Assembly: GCA_948567375.1 (NCBI GenBank)
Contig: OX419758.1
Location: forward strand, 6,267,001 to 6,331,000
DNA from: Lunularia cruciata
Lineage: Eukaryota; Streptophyta; Marchantiopsida; Lunulariales; Lunulariaceae
DNA length: 64,000 nt
Direction: 5' to 3'
The position numbers and the translations under genes are program-made. Of this stretch, positions 1 to 10,652 are shown piece by piece. The notes beneath the pieces are model-generated. The model was not told the DNA's origin and searched no databases. It saw only the letters and a program-made list of their open reading frames with translations. How positions within the stretch are numbered: the stretch's first letter is position 1; each line of letters begins with the position of its first letter.

Positions 1-3000
1 AAGAAGCGTGATCCCAAAGAACTGAGTACGACCTCGTCGTCTTCCCGAAAGGCGAAGAGACAGCGCCCAAAAGCAATTCTTTTGGCCAAGGAGGAAAAGA
101 TCCTTGCAAAAGCTAAAGCTAAAGCCTTGCAGAAAGAATTAACGGAGGCATTACTCAGGACTCGAGAACTGAGTTTGGAAGAAGAGATGAAGACAAAGTC
201 TCCAATTTTTCCGGCGGACATCCGATCCGAAGTAAAGGGTCTGATTCAAGCCGAGGTAGGCCAACCCGAGGAAGCTCGGGTTAAGGCCATCAGCAAGCCC
301 GTCACCATTTTGAAGCGTCCCGAAGTCAAGAGGGAGCATGGAGAGTCCTCGGACTCAAAGCCGAAGACGAAGACGGTCAAATTGGGAGGAGTTCCCCAAT
401 ATGATATTGTAGCCGACTTGGCCACCACAAATGCCAATGTTACATTTGAGCAATTGTGGGAAGATAACAAGCTGTACAAGAGACAGCTTAATTCGGCCCT
501 CAAGAAGGTGAGGTCGATGTCAAAGAAGGACCTGCCTGCTATCTATCATATTGAACAAGAAGATTTGGGATCTCCCGAGGTAGACGCGGAGATTGCAGGT
601 TGCATGATCACATCAATACCCATTGACTCTGGGTCCGGTGTGAATGTCATGACTGAAGATACTGCGAATCGACTTGGGTATCATACGTTTGAACCAACAT
701 CCCGAGTTTTGAAGTTTGCAGACCAAACCAGGAGACGGCCCTTGGGCATGCTGTCGAACATTACCACGATCATTGGAGGGGTACCCTTCACGTTGAATTA
801 CATTGTGTTGCGGCCAGTGACAAAAACTGGTTACCCTCTGTTGATCGGTAGACCCTGGTTGTATAGTGCCCAAGTTGTAGTGGATTGGCATCAACAGAAG
901 TTAAGATTCAAGGACATTTTGTCCGAGGATCAGAAGCTGGTGATTGTGAGTTGGACGAAGGTTCCCCATCTCGGGGAAACAAGTTCGTCAGAAGAGGAGG
1001 ACGAGTCTAAAGATTCATCGTCTTCGTCTTCAGACGAATCCGAAGAAGAAGTCCAAGTTAATTACTTGGAATGCTACGAGGTAGAGGCTGACGACGAAGA
1101 TCCATATGACCTCGCCTCGGGTGAACCTGACTTGGAGGGAGGGGGTTTGATGGCCGCTCGCCTCGGGATAAGCCGAGTAAGCCACGTTGAAGGAGTCATC
1201 AACCCCGATGACTGTCAAGAGGTGTTACTCACTGAAGGAAAAATTTTAAAAATCTCAAAGACAGTTACTTCGGAGGAGTTGGCAGGATACATTGCCCTGT
1301 TTATAGAATTCCAGGATGTATTTGCCTGGTCGATTGATCAAATGCCGGGTATTCCATGAGAATTTGGAGAACACCGGATTGATTTGATTGAAGGTGCAGT
1401 TCCGGTTCGGCAGCAACAATACCGCCTGAACCCAAAGTACTCGCTCTTGGTAAAAGATGAAATTGATAAGTACCTAGGGGCTGGAATCATCTTCCCTGTC
1501 TTAAGGAGTGAATGGGTCTCCCCCATTGTCATTGTCCCGAAGAAGAAAACAGGGAAGATCCGAGTGTGCCAAGACTTCCGAAAATTGAACGCAGTCACAA
1601 GGAAAGATCATCATCCCTTGCCTTTTACCGATACAATTTTAGATCAGGTAGCTGGGCATCCTTGTTATAGTTTTCTCGATGGATTTTCAGGGTACAATCA
1701 AGTATCCATTCGAGAAGAAGATAGGGATAAAACTACATTCACGACCGATTGGGGCACTTTCGCTTACAATCAAATGCCCTTTGGGTTGTGTAATGCTCCT
1801 GCTACTTTCTAGCGGATGATGAATTCGATCTTCAAAGATTTCCTGCGCAAATTTGTCGAAGTTTTTATTGATGACTTTTGTGTGTTTGGACGATGGGATG
1901 TACATAGAGATTACCTTCGCCAAACATTTGAAAGGTGTTGTTTTGCCGGCTTGTCATTACACCCGGAGAAATGCTTCTTCGCAATGAAGGAGGGAATTCT
2001 TCTGGGGCATCGGGTGTCAAGCCGAGGTATTGAAGTCAATGTTGAGAAGGTTAAAATAATCGCAGCTTTGGAATCCCCAAAGAACATCCGGGAGCTGAGA
2101 GCCTTCTTGGGACATGTCGGATATTACAGACGCTTCGTGTCAAACTATGCAGTGCTTGCTGCACTACTTACAAAGCTTTCGAAGAAATCCGAAGACTATC
2201 TGTGGGAAGCACATCAAGAAGAAGCCTTCCAGGTGTTGAAGAAGAAACTGGTTGAAGCACCAATCATGAGGGCCCCGAATTGGGACGTCCCTTTTCATGT
2301 GTATGTGGACACTTCGTCCATGGCCATCGGGGTTGTCTTAAGTCAGAAGGACAAGAAGAAGAAGGACTACCCGGTGTATTATGCCAGCCGACAACTTTCA
2401 GTTTCTGAAAAGAATTATTCGACGACTGAAAGAGAAGCACTCGGAATGGTGTATGCCTGCAAGAAATTTCGGCATTATTTGTTGGGGTATGAGTTTGTCT
2501 TCTATGTTGACCATTATCCATTGCAACATCTGGTCAAGAAGGCAGATTTATCGGGATGAATTGCAAGATGGATCTTGTTGTTACAAGAGTTCACGTATAC
2601 TATACAAGTGAGGAAGGAAGCTTTGCATTTGAATGCGGACTTCATGTCCAGGTTAGACACTCAAGACCAGGAGTGGGAAATTGACGATTGGTTCCCTGAC
2701 GAAGAGTTGTATCACTTATCAGCAATGAGAAGTACGAGGTATGTAGATGAATATAATTATCTGAATACTCTCCATTGTCTTGAGGGGATGGATCAGGAAC
2801 AACGGGCAGTCTTTCTCCAGAAAATGGAGACATACCAGCTTAAACACAGCATTTTATTTAAGATGGGCAAAGACGAAGTACTTCGGCGATGCTTGGGGTC
2901 ATACGAAGTAGGAGGAGTAATTGAATCTTTACACTCCGAGGCATCGGGAGGACACTATGCTCTGAAGAATATTGTAAAGAAAATTCTTTTGGCAGGGTAT

Positions 3001-4043
3001 TGGTGGCCTACAATGTACAAAGATGTACATGCTCATATCCGAAGCTGTGATGCGTGTCAGAGAACGGGGAAGCCGACGGCCACTTCTCAATGGCCTTTGA
3101 AACCAATTTTGCCTTTGGCCCCCTTTGAGAAATGGGGGATTGATTTTGTGGGTCCCATTCAACCAGTGACCCGAGTCACAAGAAAGCGCTATATTTTGGT
3201 TTGCACTGATTACGCTACCAAGATGGTTGAAGCGGAAGCAACTCGCAGAGATGATGCTGAAACTATGGCGGAATTTTTCTTTCGAAACATCATCTCCCAA
3301 TATGGGTGTCCTCTGGAATTGGTCAGTGACCGAGGAACACATTTTTTGAACTCTGTAATGGAGGAGTTAACCAAGTATTTTCAGATTAAACATCGGAAGA
3401 CGACTCCTTATAACCCAAAAGCAAATGGCTTAACGGAAAAAGTGAATGGGTTACTTTGTAAAATTTTGAATAAGGTGACTGTCAATTATGCCTATGACTG
3501 GGATACAAAATTACCAGCCGCGTTATGGGCCTATCGGACGATAGAGAAGATTACAACCAAACAAACCCCATACTTCTTGACATATGGCTTGCATCCATAC
3601 TGCCAGTTGAATTTGAAGTTCCGACTTATCGAGTCCTATGCGAAGAACGAATGTCGGAAGAGGAAAGTCAGGATCTTCGGATTCATCAACTGATGTGGTT
3701 AGAAGAGAAAAGAGACGATGCAATGCAAACCACGAAAGAAGTACAAGCACAGAGGAAAGTCAGGCACGATCAGAGAATCAAGCCTATGACTGTACGAGAA
3801 GGGGATTTGGTTTTGTTATATGACAATCGCCGAATATTTTTTCCAGGCAAGTTGCATTTGAGATGGATGGGTCCCTATCGAGTTCGTCATCTTTACGAAA
3901 ATAGATCCATGCAACTCGTCGATTTGGAAGGTAATCCTTTTGCCACTCGAGTAAACGGGTGGAGAGTTCGGAGATATTGGACCGTAGACTCGGAAGTTTC
4001 TAAGACACCCGAGGTCTATGTTCACGGGGACGCTCACATTTGA
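1..4043 (+). pseudogene. Gag end and Pol region of the Gypsy element
   Basis: Fossil polyprotein region. Approximate parts: a lysine- and glutamate-rich gag tail (1-550), an aspartic protease with the IDSGSGVNVM active-site segment (about 600-890), an acidic serine-rich linker (about 970-1110), reverse transcriptase (about 1390-2130, with LRSEWVSPIV, KIRVCQDFRKLN and MPFGLCNAPATF), RNase H (about 2250-2560, VYVDTSSMAIGVVLSQ then YYASRQLS), the integrase zinc finger (about 2930-3070, HSEASGGHYA then SCDACQRTGK), the integrase core (about 3130-3560, WGIDFVGP, LVSDRGTHF, YNPKANGLTEKVN) and a GPF/Y module (about 3770-3990). These belong to the family's replication enzymes. The assignment is certain by motif. 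It is not an intact gene in this copy. Confidence 0.9.
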
Positions 4044-4054
4044 GGGAGGGAGTA
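4041..4054 (+). promoter_or_regulatory. Polypurine tract before the 3' LTR
   Basis: The run TGAGGGAGGGAGTA directly precedes TGTGGTGCCCACA, where the sequence shared with the solo LTRs begins. A purine run at this place is the usual plus-strand primer of LTR elements, so it fixes the left edge of the LTR. Confidence 0.8.
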
Positions 4055-4441
4055 TGTGGTGCCCACATTTTTTGTTTTTTTCCAAAATAAAGGAGAAGAA
4101 GTGTATAGAGAAGTTGGATTGCTCCTGTATGGCCAAAGAAGACGAAGAAAATTGTCTTCGGGGTGAAACCTGAAGTAAAGTGACTTCGGGTCATAAGGCG
4201 AAGTACTCCGAAATGCCGTGTCAGCATACAATACGAAGTAAATTGTCTTCAGCTCGGGGGGAGCTCAACTCGAGGCAAAGACAGTCTAACAACCTTTCGT
4301 TGGGGCGAGAAATTCAAGAAGGGGCCGTTTCAAAATTGGCGGCTCATACGCGCGAAGGTGGGGTGACAGTGACAGGTGCATGCCGGAGGTGTGATTTCTT
4401 GGTAGAAACTCAAAGCGATGGAAGACAAAGAAGTGCAACTC

Positions 4442-4449
4442 TATAAAAA
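4442..4449 (+). promoter_or_regulatory. TATA-like box in the LTR upstream of the LTR-encoded frame
   Basis: TATAAAAA in the context CTCTATAAAAATCG, about 300 bases before the first long frame inside the LTR. It could drive that frame on its own or be the element's main promoter. The short solo LTRs do not show it clearly. This is motif evidence only. Confidence 0.4.
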
Positions 4450-4750
4450 TCGAAACTGCAACAACAAAATGTCGAGCAATTTTCCTTCGCCGTTGAGGAG
4501 TCGTCTTGCAGGTGATCGGGGAAAGGGAAATAGAGTTGGACTCGTGTTAGTGCGTAAGGGAGAAGTCGAGAGAGAGAAATCGAGAGACCAAAAGAAAGCA
4601 AAAGAGATGGGAGGAGGGAAGAAGAACTCCAAATTTGCAGTGAGAAATCATGCAATTCGGAGATTAGATATAGTAGCAAGGATCAAAGTCTTGAGCCGAC
4701 TTCGGATCACTTTTCTGGCATAGAACTAGAACGTAAGTTTTCCAGGATTC

Positions 4751-5700
4751 ATGACAAAAATCATCGAGAGTAAATGTTTCGATGGTCCCGAGGAAGAAGG
4801 GAAGAGAGGAAATCCGGCTTGCTGGACAGAGTCGGATTGGAGACTCGTACTCGGGAAGGAGGCAGGCTCGGAGCAGGGAGCCACGTTCTTGGGGAAAGGA
4901 GAGATAGCCCAAGAAACGCAGAAGGTGAGAGATACCTTCTCGTCAAAGAGAACGAAGAATGGGTATAAAGTTGAGAGCTATAAAGACCCAGTGAGGAGAG
5001 GAATTGTGAGTGCACTAATGGCCCTCTTGAAGCCGGAGAGAACTACCTATGTGATGAAACACCAAGCGGTGTTCTTTCACAAGTTATTTGCAGGAGAACT
5101 GATAAATTGGGCAAGGTGCTTTCACGGAAGAACGAGGCAGATGGTGTGGAATCTGTGGGATAAGTCACCTCCACCCTACATCGTACCATTTGCAGCCCAT
5201 TTTTACCTCGGGTTAAATCTGCTCAATGTGGCGGAGCGTAATCGAATGGTGTCTCATTTCCATCCTGATTTGAGAAGAGAAGTCGACGCGGAGGAGTAGC
5301 AATGCATTCTCCAAATCCGGGGCACAGACGATTACTATGCAAAGACAGGGAAGAACGTGGAGGTCGTTGAAAGTACCCCGACAAAGAAGAGAACTTGGCA
5401 AGCAGAAGCCAAAAAAAACAAGAAACCTCGGAAAATGCAAAAAAATAACCCGAGGCGAGGAATGGTGGTGATTGAGTTGGAAGATGAAGACTCAGAAGGC
5501 AAAGCCGAGCTCAAGACAGAGGACTTGGACCATGAGGAGGAACCTGAGTTGACATTGCAAAGTGGAGATACGAGTAGTGATAGTGAGGAAGGAGGAGAAA
5601 TGACATCGGTACCAGCGGCTGAAGAATACGAAGAAGAAATGCAAGCCGAAGTAGAAACCAAAGACAATGCGGTGCTGGAAGACGAAGTACCAATGTGCTA
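4751..5700 (+). other. LTR-encoded accessory protein, first module (globular, then basic and acidic)
   Basis: A coding stretch inside the LTR with the bias of real protein. The first roughly 180 codons look globular (SKRTKNGYKVESYKDPVRR, then INWARCFHGRTRQMVW and VPFAAHFYLGLNLLN). A lysine-rich stretch follows that resembles a nuclear localisation signal (KKRTWQAEAKKNKKPRK), then a glutamate-rich acidic tail. The SKRTKNGYKV segment is recognisable in a decayed minus-strand copy near 15,110 (DKRSKNNGWKVTNYQD) and in the copy starting near 24,000, so it is a family feature rather than chance. I do not recognise a named domain; a loose likeness to plant transposon-associated helical domains is only an impression. 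It is a fossil within an LTR element. Confidence 0.6.
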
Positions 5701-5885
5701 GGAGAAGAAGATCACAGTACAGCGAGGAATTTGCTCGAGATGTAAGCCGAAGTGTGAAGTGGGACCGAGTAGAATGAAGGAAGAAGAAGGAAGCTCGGGC
5801 AATGAGGCATTGATTTCGATACGAAGACTCCAGAGAAGAAGGCAAGTATCGGGAGGACGAAGTTGTCAGTAATGGAGTAGATTAC

Positions 5886-7004
5886 ATGCTGATGGTAGTA
5901 TGCCCGCTGTTGGTGAAGATGGAGAAGAAGAAGAAGGAGATGCAGTCTACTTGTCCAGAGGTAAAGACTGTGTTGCAGGTCTTATCAAGATTGGAAGAAG
6001 AAAACTCGGAGTTGGAGAAGAGTATAACCCGAGGAGAGGAAGAGAGAGAAGTACTGCGAGTAGAAGCAGTCAAGAGGAGTCAGGTAATCAAAGACCTGAA
6101 GAGAGAAGTGAGTTATCGAGAAGATCTTGCGAGGAAGAGTGACATCGCAAGGGAGAGACAAGTAGCGGAGCATGAAATCTTGAAGCAGCAGTTTGCTGAT
6201 TCAAGAGTCAAACTCATCCATGCTATGGCGAGGGTAGCATCGAAGGATCAAGAGCTCGATCAAGTGATGGAGAGTATGGAGGAGAAGAAGCAACTCTGGC
6301 AGCGAGAGTTGGCTGCGAGATATAGAGAAGAAGAGAGATTACGAGACTTACTTCGTAATCAGGAAGAGAAGGTTGCACAGAAGGAGAAAGAGAAGGAAGC
6401 AGTGAAGGCCGAATTCAAAGAAGAATTGGTGATGTACAGAGAAGAATGGCTCGCAGATCGGGAACACAAACGCAAGACAAGATTGGAGCCATTGAAGGAA
6501 AACGTCCTCAGAGTAAACGTGATGTTGAGTACAGAGGCCAGCGCTCGAATTGAGGAGACGAGATTGCACGAGTTAAAACTGTTGGTGCAAGAAACGAGGC
6601 GAAGACAAGCAAAAGATACAGATTTGAATGCCTTGTTGATTAAATTGAGAACTTGTGTAGATAGGAAGATCTTAGAAGTAGAAGACAATATCACGATTGG
6701 ATTAGACTTAGTGAGAATAGAGTTAGAAAAGCTTCGGCAGGATGTTAAGGCAAAACCCGAAGTAGATAACATCGGGATCCAAATGTCTTCGGAGTTGCCC
6801 TCAGAGACATTAGAGAAGAGTGGGTCAAAGGATGAGGAGTTAGATAGATTACCCACTAGTGCAATTTCAGATCAAGAAAGAGAATTGCTGGATCTGGTAG
6901 AAGATGTGGGAGATCTGAAACCCGCGGAAAATGTAGTAGGAAGTAAGATTACTTCGGGTTCAGGGTTGAAAGCCAAGGAAGAAGTAGACATCGGATCGGA
7001 TTAG
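5886..7004 (+). other. LTR-encoded accessory protein, coiled-coil module
   Basis: An open stretch of about 370 codons, almost wholly heptad-like and rich in E, K, R and L (LSRLEEENSELEKSI, ELDQVMESMEEKKQLWQREL, LRNQEEKVAQKEKEKEAVKA), ending in an acidic segment (KAKEEVDIGSD). The last segment is preserved in the copies ending at 9744, 11745 and 26309. It lies upstream of the conserved TATA-like box at 7122 and downstream of pol, the place of U3 accessory genes in some retroviruses. A structural or assembly role is possible from the coiled coil, but nothing in the sequence proves function. Confidence 0.6.
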
Positions 7005-7121
7005 TAACCGATTTGAGATTTGAAGGGGCAGATATGAAGAGGTGCATTGTCATTTTGGATCTGTAGGTTAGAACAATTGTTGTAGAAACGGTATAGTTGT
7101 TAGAACTGTCGATTGCTTCAC

Positions 7122-7129
7122 TATTTAAG
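7122..7129 (+). promoter_or_regulatory. Conserved TATA-like box of LTR family A
   Basis: TATTTAAG in CACTATTTAAGAGTGGC. The equivalent box is at 9865 (TATTTAAA), 11863 (TATTTAAG) and 26445 (TATTTAAA), each followed by a GGAGGC- or GTGGC-like element and the conserved tail. Conservation among diverged copies makes it the best candidate for the genomic RNA promoter. Confidence 0.5.
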
Positions 7130-8488
7130 AGTGGCATTTGCAGGAAATTGTTGTTCAGTGCTCATTATTTCTGAGAATAGATAAAGCGAAGTGCTGTGAA
7201 GTAGTGCTCGTCGCTTGAGCTTGATTCCGAGTATCAACTTTGTAATTTTGTTTGTGAGTGTTTGGAGAAATTTGAAGTGCAAGTCAGAGTGCTTGTTGGA
7301 TGTTGGATTCCACAGCCTTGATCTTTGTTCTGTGTGTTTGATCCTGAGTGAAGTGCAATCAAAGCAATGCCTTGATAGATCTGAGAGGAATTGTAGTGTT
7401 GATAGTATTCTGCATTTGTGAGTGCAGGGCAAAGTTGATGTGAAGCAATTTTGATCAAGGAAGTTGTGCCTTCAGTGGAAGGGTGGAACACAATTCTGAG
7501 GCAAAGTCGTTTTGCAGTGAAGTGTCGTTTTTGGGAGAGCATGAATCATCACAATCAAGATTGTTTGGAAATAATTGATAGAGTTGTGATTAAGGAGTGT
7601 GAATTTGTGACAAGACTGCGAGGTTGTGCTTGTTACTCTCTTTTGGGTGTGGTTTCTACCTGAGAGACTAAAGAAGAACTCAAGAAGAACTGAAATTGTT
7701 ACTTTGCTTCGTATTTGGACATTTCTGACTCGTATCTTTGCGGGAACGAACTTTACTTACCCGATTACCGCAAAAGTGATATTTGCCGGGTTGTCACAAC
7801 CAAAAGAATAATTCTACTAATAGACCAGAAACCAAAACATGCTTGGAAACTTTAGAATCAATAGCTAGACATATGATCTAGAGGTGAAACTTGAGGTGGT
7901 GATATCTAGAAGGATGTTACACATAATAGAGAATGTAGATCAGATAGAGGTATCACCAAAAGAGCACTTCTATTAGTAAAGAAAAAGCCAAAAATAGTTT
8001 GAAAACTTTAAAGCCATTTTCGAAAGCCTAAATGAATGAATAAGGCCTAAAAAATGACAAGAATCCCTCCACTCAAGAAAAAAAGGCTTGCTTTCTTCCC
8101 CCAAAATTTATCTCATTGAGAGCTTTCCAATGGTACTCATGCAATTTTGAGCTTCCTACAAGAATATTCCCTAAAGATTCCCTTTGGTCAAACCCATTTG
8201 ACCAACTAAATAGGACAAGGACTAACATGTCACCCATCCAAACAACTAATCTAAGGATAGAGCTCACTTACAGGTCGCCAATCCATGTATCTGATCCAAG
8301 GGTGGAGCTTCCTTTGAGAGGATCCTCTTTGCTATATAATAAAGAGAAGGTGCTCCTTTGGAGCATCAAAGGATTGAGTGTGAAATCTATGTTTTCTCTC
8401 TTGAAGAGTTCTCTTTTCCTCAGAGTATTACACTAGAAAACATTCATTGCCTTGCAAAACTTCACTCTTGGCCATTCCAAGGAGTGTA

Positions 8489-8506
8489 TCCTTGGCAATG
8501 GTGCCA
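8489..8506 (-). other. Primer binding site, tRNA-Asp type
   Basis: The minus strand reads TGGCACCATTGCCAAGGA. The usual Athila/Tat primer site is TGGCGCCGTTGCCGGGGA; the four differences are all transitions of the kind left by methylation decay. It lies six bases from an LTR end (CTGTCACA), as expected. Confidence 0.65.
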
Positions 8507-8512
8507 AAAACA

Positions 8513-8916
8513 TGTGACAGCTAGTGTCAATGTACTTGTAGTATAATCAATAAGAACAAGTTGGTCCCATGAGGATATAAGTTGGAAATGACTAAGAATG
8601 GAGCAAAGTGTCACGATTTGTGTATTATTTCCTAATTAACCTCTTGGACAGGAACTACTCCCAAAAGAGCATAATGGCACCCAATATGGTGCACTACAAC
8701 CAAGAAAAAACAAAAGAATCACATTTACTATAAGTTCTAATCAAGATTGCTCCTAAAGGTGATGGATTGCTTCACTTTGAGTGTCACTCCATTCTGAAGT
8801 CATCATCACTGCAAGTGCATTCTCCTTCTCAGAAGGCACAACTTATAGGACTCACTTCATGCTAGACAAATGTCTAAGGTTTTCCATTCTGTGGTACTAC
8901 TCATGTGGTGAGCTTC
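8513..8916 (-). repeat. LTR end piece of the old minus-strand element
   Basis: Starts TGTGACAGC on the plus strand, the reverse of an LTR end. At about 8650-8680 it holds a diverged reverse copy of the family A motif (AACTACTCCCAAAAGAG against AGAAACCACACCCAAAAGAG). It is cut at 8916 by a solo LTR and appears to resume at 10515-10652 and again at 12541. Confidence 0.5.
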
Positions 8917-10514
8917 TATGGTACCCACATTTTTTTGTTTTTGTCAAGTTTTAAGGACAAAGTGTGTTGTTGAAGGCAAATTGAAGACAGAAAGGAAGAA
9001 AGGAGAGAAGAATCATGCATTTTAAGCCAACCCAAGGAAGTCTACTTTGTGTTAAAGAAAGAAGGACTTGGATTGGATTGGAAGGATGATAGATCTGAAG
9101 TAAAGATACTTTGCATCAAAATGAAAGTTGGAGGTCAGGATGACTACGGGGCTTGTATCTCAATGACCACATGTTCTAATTTGGCATGCTATATATTGCT
9201 GCAAGTGACTCTTTTAAGGCTTTCCATTTCCACCAGAATTATGGAGTTTGGAGTTGTAGCCAAAGTTAAAAGCATTTGAAGTTTTTGGAGTACTGGAGTG
9301 CTTTGGGTATAAGTTCTTAGGAGTTAGAAGTAACTTCACCTTAGGTTGAAGGTGACTTAATCCAAGGTAGTCATGCATCATATGAAGGTGACTTTGGGTG
9401 AGTTACTTAAGTCTAGTGCAATAGTCAGAGTAGAGTAGGAGACAATGTGAGTCTCAGATTAGATTTTCTTAGATCAGAATTAGATGAACTTCGGAGTGAT
9501 TTGAAGGTAGAAGCTGAATGCAAGGTAGTAGAGGTAGGAGTGCAAGTGTCTTAAGTGTCTTAAGTTGTTAGAATAGAGAAGGAGAAAGTAATTAGCAGAC
9601 CCATGACTTCAATTTTAGTTTAGGTTGAAGATAGAATAGAAATTGAAGAAGAAATCATGGTTGTAATTGAACCCAAGACGGAGAAGTGATTGTAGGAACC
9701 ACGGGTTTAGAAGCCAAAGTTGAGGTAGACATCAGATTGGATTAGTAACAAATTTGAGATTTGAAGAGGCAGATATGAAGAGGTAGTTTGTCATTTGGAT
9801 CTACATGTTGGTAAAATCGTTGATAGAATGGTATTTAGTTAAATAATTGTCAAATTGCTTTGCCTATTTAAAGGAGGCATTCATAGTGTTTTTTGTTTAG
9901 TAATGTAATTTTGAAGTTGAGTAAAGCAAAATGCTATAACTCAGTGCTCACTATTTCAGCTTAATTCTGAATATCATCTTGTGTATGTGTGTTGGTGAGT
10001 GTTTGGAGAAGTTCAAAGTGCAAGTCATTGAGCTTGTTGGATGTTGGATTCTGTAGTGATGATTTCATTCTATGTCAAATCAATGCCTTGATAGATCTGA
10101 GAAGAATTGCAATGTTGGTAGTATTTTGCATATGCAAGCATAGTGTTGGATTGATGCAAAGCAATTTTGATTGAAGAAGTTGTGCCTTCAATGGAGGGGT
10201 AGAACACAATTCCAAGATGAAGTCTTTTCATGGTGAAGTAGCCTTCTTTGGGAGAACTAAATAATCACAATCAGTGTCAATTTGGAAAGGATTTGAAGAA
10301 TTGTGATTAAGGATGATATTTTATGGTGATGAGACTATGAATCAGTGTTTGTTACTCTCTTTTGGGTGTGGTTTCTACTTGAGAGACTAAAGATAAACTC
10401 AAGAACTGATTGTTATGTTTTACTTTGTTTTTGACCATTTCTGATTTGTATCTCTATGGGAACGAACTATTACTTGCTGATTATAGAAAAAGTGATACTT
10501 GTTGGGTTGTCACA
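8917..10514 (+). repeat. Solo LTR, family A, short form
   Basis: About 1.6 kb, starting TATGGTACCCACATT and ending TTGGGTTGTCACA. It is flanked by GCTTC (8912-8916) and GTTTC (10515-10519), a 5-bp target duplication with one difference. No internal region follows, so this is a solo LTR left by recombination. It keeps both ends, the final acidic segment of the LTR-encoded coiled coil (about 9490-9744) and the TATA-like box at 9865, but has no counterpart of the globular module and little of the coiled coil. It is CpG-poor, hence old. Confidence 0.8.
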
Positions 10515-10652
10515 GTTTCCCACTCCATTCCTTGCCTGGAATCACTCCTTTGGATCTTTTAGTGCAAACCCTAATCAATGGCAAGTCCTACTTAGTGCTT
10601 TCCACCTAAGATCTTATTGGGAAATTTCTTACCTCTACTCTTGCTTAGACAC
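10515..10652 (-). repeat. 138-bp remnant between two solo LTRs
   Basis: This piece is left between two independent solo LTR insertions, each with its own target duplication, so it is older than both. It is best read as part of the minus-strand LTR that ends at 8513. It has no coding content. Confidence 0.4.

Larger units (their letters stand above)
1..7798 (+). mobile_element. Ty3/Gypsy LTR retrotransposon, Athila/Tat-like, 5' part outside the window
   Basis: Internal region with protease, reverse transcriptase, RNase H, integrase and a GPF/Y-type C-terminal module in the Gypsy order, then a purine-rich tract and a 3' LTR of about 3.7 kb. There is no chromodomain. The integrase tail reads KLHLRWMGPYRV followed by VNGWRVRRYW, like the GPxxV...VNGQRLK tail of the Athila/Tat branch. 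The 5' LTR, primer site and most of gag lie before base 1, so LTR divergence cannot be used for dating. The copy is CpG-rich, unlike every other retroelement in the left half, so it is probably the youngest insertion there. It is broken, with only a few interruptions visible in the coding part. It sits inside the leader of an older minus-strand element that resumes at 7799. Confidence 0.9.
4055..7798 (+). repeat. 3' LTR, family A, long form (about 3.7 kb)
   Basis: Begins TGTGGTGCCCACA and ends GGGTTGTCACA, i.e. TG...CA. Both ends recur in the solo LTRs at 8917-10514 and 10653-12540, and the right end recurs directly before a gag region at 27112. Inside are a TATA-like box at 4442, coding modules at 4751-7004, a second TATA-like box at 7122 that is conserved in four copies, and a roughly 670-bp tail that is the best conserved part of the family. 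The tail carries the motif CTCTTTTGGGTGTGGTTTCT near 7640. An LTR of this length with coding capacity is unusual. Confidence 0.88.

Noticed and set aside
8040-8500. A plus-strand LTR with TATATAATAAAG at 8333
   Set aside because: Possible, but the primer site on the minus strand and the LTR end at 8513 explain the region better. Kept only as an alternative.
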